Positions 58,425 to 64,000 of a stretch of DNA of 64,000 nucleotides are shown one piece after another; positions within the stretch are counted from its first letter, which is position 1, and the number at the start of each line of letters is the position of its first letter. The translations under genes and the position numbers were made by a program. The notes below the pieces were generated by a model. The model saw only the letters and a list, made by a program, of their open reading frames with translations. It was not told the origin of the DNA and searched no databases. Source of the DNA: Xiphydria camelus (Eukaryota > Arthropoda > Insecta > Hymenoptera > Xiphydriidae); contig OY783193.1 of the NCBI GenBank assembly GCA_963678675.1, positions 2,053,501 through 2,117,500 of the forward strand. Direction: 5' to 3'.

Positions 58425-59906
58425 TTACTGCGTTCGCGAGTTCTTGGGATCTCTCGAGCCATGAGCAGAGTCAGTCGAGTCTTTTTGTTGATCTTTGGAA
58501 TCTCTGGAGTCTTTGAAGTCTCGGCGATGCTGCTCTCTGGATTCGGACTCTCTGCGATCTCTTTGGGACTTTTGACCGCGATACTTGCGATTTCCTCCCT
58601 CGCGATAATAGCCTCCGCCGTTGTGATAGCCGCGTGATCGGTTGAAGGGTGGAGTGTAGCTCGAGCTGTCCATTCTTACGTTACCATTCCGAAGCTGAGG
58701 AAGAACCACCCCGTCGAATTCGGGATCGCGTTCTTGATTTTCCTGTCTGCTTCTCCCGTTGCGATGGAACTCTGCGCTGTGGTCAAAGCTGCGAAGTAAC
58801 GCACGAAATCGCATTGATGAGATACGTACGAAAATAGCCGCTATTAGGACTACCAGGACGTTAGAAACGCGTTAACTCGGTTTACATACCTGTGGCTTCC
58901 TCTGGTGCTGCGATGCCAGTAGCTTTGGGTTTGTAAGGGCGGAAACTTGTGAGAACTTTGTTCCTGTACGGAGGTACCGGCCGATCCTCGATTGTGGTGC
59001 CCGTTGTTACCTCCGCGAGTTCGACCGCCACTTCCGTTTCCGTTGTTTTTCGCAGGAGTCGCCTTCAGCGTGACGATCTGTCTTCGCTGATCTTCGTTCT
59101 CTCGATGCAGCAGCTTTACCAGTGCCTCCGCGTCTTTTACGCGCGTTCGAAGATCCTCTTGGTCCTCGTCCGGTCCACCGCTCACTTGTACGCCCACTTC
59201 GATCACTGCAGACTTTTCCTTCTGGTCCTCTAAGACATCCAACCTTCTGAAATGGTACGATGCGGTTATTGAAGAATATTTTTTCTTTACTCTTCGTACA
59301 CAAAAATCCTAGATGCGTGGAAATTACATCCGCCAAATACCATGCCTTTGTACTAACTTCTTTTGGCGTTCGATGACACTCGATAAATGCTGATTGTGCG
59401 TCTTGGCCTCATTCAACGACGTCTTGATGTCTTGCAGGTCTCTTTCGAGTAGCTCAACCTGCAGTGGTGTCACGTTGACGGATACCGGGCTGCCCTGTGG
59501 ATAGAACGTCAAGGTAAATGCAAAGCGGGTACTATATTTTCGATCTTCGAAGAAAAGCGTACTTTTGGCTTAACAAATCCGTTTGCATTTTCTTCGGGAG
59601 AGGAGGGACTGCTAGGCGTGCACGCCGTGCCTTTGGAGAAGACTAACTGGAACTGCAAATCTGTAACGGCGAAAGTGTTTCAATCGAACTTGTGTCACAC
59701 AGATCTGGCATGAAAGAGAAGACAGGAAGAAAATTCGAACCTCTGTTTCTTTGCCTCAAGGATTCAACCTCCTGATGCAAGGCGACAAGCGTGGCTTGAT
59801 GTTGCTCCTGCAAGAATTTCATGTTTTGCTCCAACTGGGCTGCTCTGTCGCCACAATTTCCCTGATATCTGAACTGCATCACCCCTTGATCGTTACGGTT
59901 TGCCAT
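58425..59906 (-). CDS. CCDC74/CCDC92-family coiled-coil protein
   Basis: Five exons join in phase: 59741-59906, 59563-59660, 59358-59494, 58890-59246 and 58425-58788, giving 373 residues. The N-terminal coiled coil (AAQLEQNMKFLQEQHQATLV, then LHQEVESLRQRNRDLQFQLV) is the family's conserved block. A second conserved helix follows (TPLQVELLERDLQDIKTSLN). A third coiled coil covers LRTRVKDAEALVKLLHREN. The C-terminal 150 residues are low complexity, rich in Gly, Asn, Arg and Ser, with RG/YRG-like repeats and a charged RD/KD tail; this resembles RNA-binding disordered tails and is not part of the vertebrate proteins I know. Vertebrate CCDC92 is a centriole/cilium-associated protein; the same place is only an inference here. 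Confidence 0.8.
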
Positions 59907-61429
59907 TGTTGTCAGTTCCGGTGATGGTTTTTTACCCTATCAAATTCACAATGCACAAATGACAAAGGCTACAGAGATATCGGACAGAAAGACTAAGCGA
60001 CCTATAGATAACTGTATAATTTCGTCCGCTTAACGTGCCAACGACGATAGATTTCAAGTCACCTATTCTTTTAGAAGCACTTCCGATGCTGAATAAATAA
60101 CACTCACTTGGGAAAAGGGCACGGTAGGCAATTTCACGAGAACTTTCGACGTCATCGTGCTATTTCGCTGTGCGACCTCCCTTCTTCCCCTAATTTTTCT
60201 CTTTCGAAGAGCAGCTTATCCAAGCGCCAAATCGCACGGCTACCACGACGCGGCGATCGCTTCGCGTACGATATCGGCTCACTACTTTTGAAAACGCATA
60301 TGGAAAGCGGTCCCGCGGGGTATATTAAACATTTCCTATCTCTTTTTTCGGTAGCGCAAAATCGCGATTCCGAGCGGTAAAGAACGGGCGAACGAATCCC
60401 GATGGCAAAACGCTCTCGATCGCGTAACCGCTTGATCGGAGAGGACTCGATGTTCGGCTCGTACTTGTGCGGCAGGACAGCGGGCGGATCAACCGCGATG
60501 ACCGATTCGACGACGACCGCGATCGCGACTACGCTACAGAGAACTCTCTACGCTACGCGACTCACGGAAATTCTCCAGAGCGAAGAAGCCGGGAGTATTG
60601 ATCCGACACGAAAACACTCGACCGTCGATGGCCGCCACCCACCACTCTTTCGCGCGTGGACCTCACCTTCGCGGAGTTCGTTGCAGCCCTTTGGAAGATC
60701 GAAATCTAATGAATAGAAAAGTCGTCCGTTGCCTCGAGGAGCGGCATTCGGCTGTGACGGGGAAACTCACGGCTCTACTTGCTCGCTTCGATATCGAAGA
60801 ATAGCAATCAGGGATATTATATCATTCTAAGAAAGTTATAAATTTCTTACCGATTCGCTGAGAAATTCCGTCCACTGCGATGGCTGCGACTACGTACAGC
60901 GGCTAAATACAGCGGCTACGAGAGAAACCGCAGATTTCGTAGTTTTTCTGTTAGATAGATATTCGGAGAACTTGAACAATATTGATATAGAAAAACCGGC
61001 TTTTCGATCGTTTGATACGTTTCTCTCCGTAACGTGTGCTTTGCTTCAAACGAAGGAGAAGTAAATATTGACAAGAGAGGTAGAGCCTGCGGCAGGATAA
61101 CGACTTTCATACAACTTTACAGCTCCGTTACAGAATTATGCTGCATTATTCGAAGCAGAGTTTGAAGGGTAGAAAATTCACCCGCTCTCGTTTCTCTTTT
61201 TTTTATATATTAGTTTCCAACTAGCGTGCCATGCACTTTCGCCGTTTCCGAAGACAATGCACCCTTGGTTGCATCCCCGGTCAATGGTCCCCAACCCAAA
61301 CAAACGTTTCGGTGTCCTTTGTCCGTTTTCTTTGGAAGGGAAAGTTCCCTTCGCAACCGGTTTTTAATAAAAGTATACCTTATACACGATATTTAATATT
61401 ATCTTAGTTTATTATGCGAATCGAGGAGC
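59907..61429. promoter_or_regulatory. divergent upstream region of the CCDC74/92 gene and the Moonraker-like gene
   Basis: A 1.5 kb interval with start codons facing away from each other. It is GC-richer between 60100 and 60800, where overlapping ORFs occur on the plus strand without domain or splice support. It probably holds 5' UTR exons of one or both genes. Confidence 0.4.
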
Positions 61430-64000
61430 ATGAATGATTGCTGTGTGAGCATCGTGACAGAGAGACCGCAAGAGAAGAACATAACCAACGCGATGTCGCT
61501 CCTGGAAAAGTCCGTCCCATTGAGTTACTTGAGCAATAAAGAGAAGGAGCGATTCTTTCTTTCGGAGGACGACGACGCCGATTTTAATTCTAAAGTACAG
61601 TCGTATTTCTGCGCTATTACGTTCCTTTTCTATCTGTGCCTTGTCGAGATCTTGTCGACATTCTTAATTTTCAGTACGTATCTGGGGACCAATTTGAAAA
61701 TGTAGGAAAGGACGCGAGGAGACAACGACTTATGATCGAGGAGGAACGTGCTTGGACTTCGTTTATCAAACAACAAGCTTCGAAAAAAATTCCAAATGCC
61801 AGGATATTCCTGCGAGATGACGTAGAAGTGGACAGAGAATTGAAGCGGCTTGAGGAGGACGCTCTTCCCGAAGGAAACAAAACAGTTTATAAGCATTCTT
61901 TTTTGGATGCCATGGTAGAAAATCGAATAGAGGTATACATTATTTGTAGATTGTATAAATGGCTTTAAAAAAGTACAAAAGGAGGGAGAAACAGTGGTAT
62001 AAATCAAAGTTTCCATTTTCTTTTCCAATAGGAACGAGGATTTGTGAAGGAATCACAATCCAAAGTTTCGTCAACGAAAGATACCGATATGGATAGTACC
62101 AATATATTGCTCACCATTCCTGAAGAAGAAAAAATCCTTTCCGCATATCGCAAATCGCTTAGGTCGAAGCAGAAACGTCAATCGACAGCCAAGAGATCGT
62201 CCTCTGACCACGTGCTGCGAAAGAGAAATTATTCTGAAAGTGTTCATCGTACGGTCAATGATTCGGAGTACAGTTCCAGTCCTGAATTCAGTCCGGATCG
62301 CGTCAGCGAGAAAGAAGAATGCTGCATTTACGCACGGCCAGACCCAATTGCAGCTCACAAAATCATGGCGACACAGAAGAAGATTTCGGACGTTCTGGAT
62401 GAAATTTCCTTTCTTCTCGGCCGAATTCCACTTCCGGATGGCGAAAGGGACGCTTATCGAAGGCAACAGCGCCTCATGGAGTTCTCTGTCAGATTTTCCA
62501 GGAATTACTTGTACGAGCTGAGTAGACAACTCGTGGAGATACAGAGGCACGTCCGTGCCGTTTCTCCGAGCACCAGGCCGAAACCAAGCAGAAGAAACGT
62601 CTCGCTTCACATGCGTACCATCGAACAGAAACTAGTCTCTTCTCATCAGATGCTCTTGCAGGCGTTGAATGCCTATCGCAAGCATATTCCCAGTTCTATT
62701 CTCAAAGGCCATCCCGGAAAACTCAAGGAAATTCTACAGCTGGTAATCGATCTTAAGGAAATTTGCACAAAAGTTCATATCACCAACGATTATTTCGGAG
62801 CGGGGGACGCGGACGTAGAACCTCTGGTGAGACACGTCGTCGCGCGATTCTTGTAAGAATTTCACACTGACGAACGTAGCTAAAATCAACGTTTCTCGCA
62901 GGGCAACGATATTCAGGGAAGGTGCAGCGCAATTTTATCGAAAGTCCGTACCGGATCGGATAACGAGCTGCAGATGGAGAGTCATACCACTCAATCTACT
63001 CTAGCGGCTGCACTACCTCCTTCTTCGCGTACCAAAAGACGCAGCAACTATAAATTTCTGTCGAATCGTCTCAGCATGTACAGCATGGAATCACATGTGC
63101 CCAAGAGTCATCGTAGCAAAAGATCAAGTACGTTTGTACAAATTGAAATGATCCGAGTCCTTGTCAGTGTATACTTTTTTTTAGATGATATCGAATTTTC
63201 CTATTCTTTCGAGCATTTCATTCGTGGTATTTCTCCCGATACGAACTCTTAATTTCCTTCAGGCGGCTGTTGTCAAAACGAAAGGAGGTACAGCGCCAAT
63301 GCTGGATCCAGAATATTTTCGGACAATCACCCACCTACGCCGGAACAACCTCATCCTAGTCCAGCCACGCAGATGTCATTCAAGGCAGCTATTCGAAATG
63401 GTACCGCCAAAATAAAGGTACCGCCGAGGGAAGACGATATCAGGACGGTAATGGATGCAATGCCGGCGGATTCGGATATTGTTAGTGAAGTCATCAAAGT
63501 CTCCGCAAGCTGCAAGAGTCGTGGAAAGTTTCAATCGACGTAACGTTAATTACAGGAGAGCAGCATTGGTCTGGCGTCGACAGGAAAATCCACCGACGCG
63601 TTGCCGATAGAACGAAAAATTAAAGTAGAACGAAAAGCATCAGTCGGGGTTAAATCATTGCCGGGGAAAAAATATCCGAGGGATGCGAGAAAATTCCACA
63701 ATGTGGCCACCAGCGATCGTGACACGGCCAAGAAAGTAACCACGATCTCTCAAGAACAATTGTCCAACTTGGTACCCGTAATCGCGGATCTCATGTCCTT
63801 CATTCAGAATAAGGTGAAACTGATATTCCGCGTCGTTACGCGCGACGCTTATTGTTCCTGGTTCAAATTTTAAATGTGCTGTGCATTTCTAAGATTTACA
63901 AATTATTCTACAGCACGATGATTTCGAGATAAAGCCGGTGTCTTCAGCTTCCATGGAGACTCTGATGGGACTGTTGCATAAGTATCATTCGCCGGAAAGT
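61430..64000 (+). CDS. N-terminal part of a possible Moonraker (KIAA0753)-like protein, cut by window end
   Basis: Exons 61430-61594, 61675-61932, 62032-62826, 62902-63127 and one from 63263 join in phase; later pieces begin after TTACAG near 63557 and after CTACAG near 63914 and run off the window. The borders after 63263 are less certain. The start (MNDCCVSIVTERPQEKN) is the first ATG of the open frame. A helical, conserved-looking region around residues 230-370 reads ISDVLDEISFLLGRIPLPDG, then RRQQRLMEFSVRFSRNYLYE and LSRQLVEIQRHVRAV. That pattern recalls the MNR domain of Moonraker/KIAA0753, a centriolar satellite protein, but I recall the family only loosely. The rest is Ser/Arg-rich and disordered; a further helix reads LSNLVPVIADLMSFIQNK. 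Confidence 0.6.

Noticed and set aside
60108..60804. Plus-strand ORFs between the CCDC74/92 and Moonraker-like genes
   Set aside because: Basic, repeat-free reading frames in GC-richer DNA with no conserved motif; more likely 5' UTR or promoter sequence.

Overview
The window is nuclear DNA from an animal, most likely an insect and probably a hymenopteran such as an ant. Genes are split by short GT-AG introns (about 55-200 bases), exons are GC-richer than introns, CpG is not depleted, and the conserved proteins (UBC9, RFC5, SPT6, TRMT2A, VKOR, Cep192/Spd-2) read as ordinary insect orthologues. The order-level call is an inference; no database search was possible. I rebuilt most gene models exon by exon, checking splice sites and reading phase. 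Coordinates given for spliced genes run from start codon to stop codon and include introns.

Layout, left to right. 1-2448 (+): 3' part of a low-complexity protein gene. 3295-3999 (-): vitamin K epoxide reductase. 5486-6377 (-): SUMO E2 UBC9, divergent from 7457-12209 (+): an LRR membrane protein, probably 'halfway'. 12466-15551 (-): a 606-residue protein with two dsRNA-binding domains. 18076-21995 (-): a 1040-residue LDLa/CUB-like receptor. 21996-26225: 4.2 kb without a convincing gene, holding a long inverted repeat beside a TATA box and a G-rich tract. 26226-27954 (-): RFC5. 28304-29518 (+): an intronless, divergent Rpn7/PSMD6 paralogue. 29750-30424 (+): an ERI1-like exonuclease. 30635-36599 (-): Cep192/Spd-2. 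37124-39500 (+): TRMT2A. 39706-40802 (-): a Myb/SANT-like DNA-binding protein. 41187-47543 (+): SPT6. 47950-54616 (-): a KNL2/M18BP1-like centromere protein. 55416-56917 (+): an unrecognised gene. 58425-59906 (-): a CCDC74/92-family coiled-coil protein. 61430-64000 (+): a protein with a Moonraker-like region, cut by the window edge.

The gene order is largely an alternation of divergent pairs that share short upstream regions and convergent pairs that share short 3' gaps. Functionally this is mostly housekeeping: nuclear processes (SUMOylation, clamp loading, transcription elongation, tRNA methylation) plus a group of centrosome and centromere genes (Spd-2, the KNL2-like gene, a CCDC74/92 protein, a possible Moonraker).

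The most notable item is the KNL2/M18BP1-like gene. It appears to carry two complete SANTA-type domains about 730 residues apart, followed by a CENP-C-like motif, and one of its introns holds a non-autonomous Helitron. M18BP1/KNL2 is absent from Drosophila, so a two-SANTA version in an insect deserves a close look. Other notable items are two long hairpin-forming inverted repeats, a miRNA-precursor-like hairpin, the intronless Rpn7 copy, and four stop-free introns whose lengths are multiples of three.
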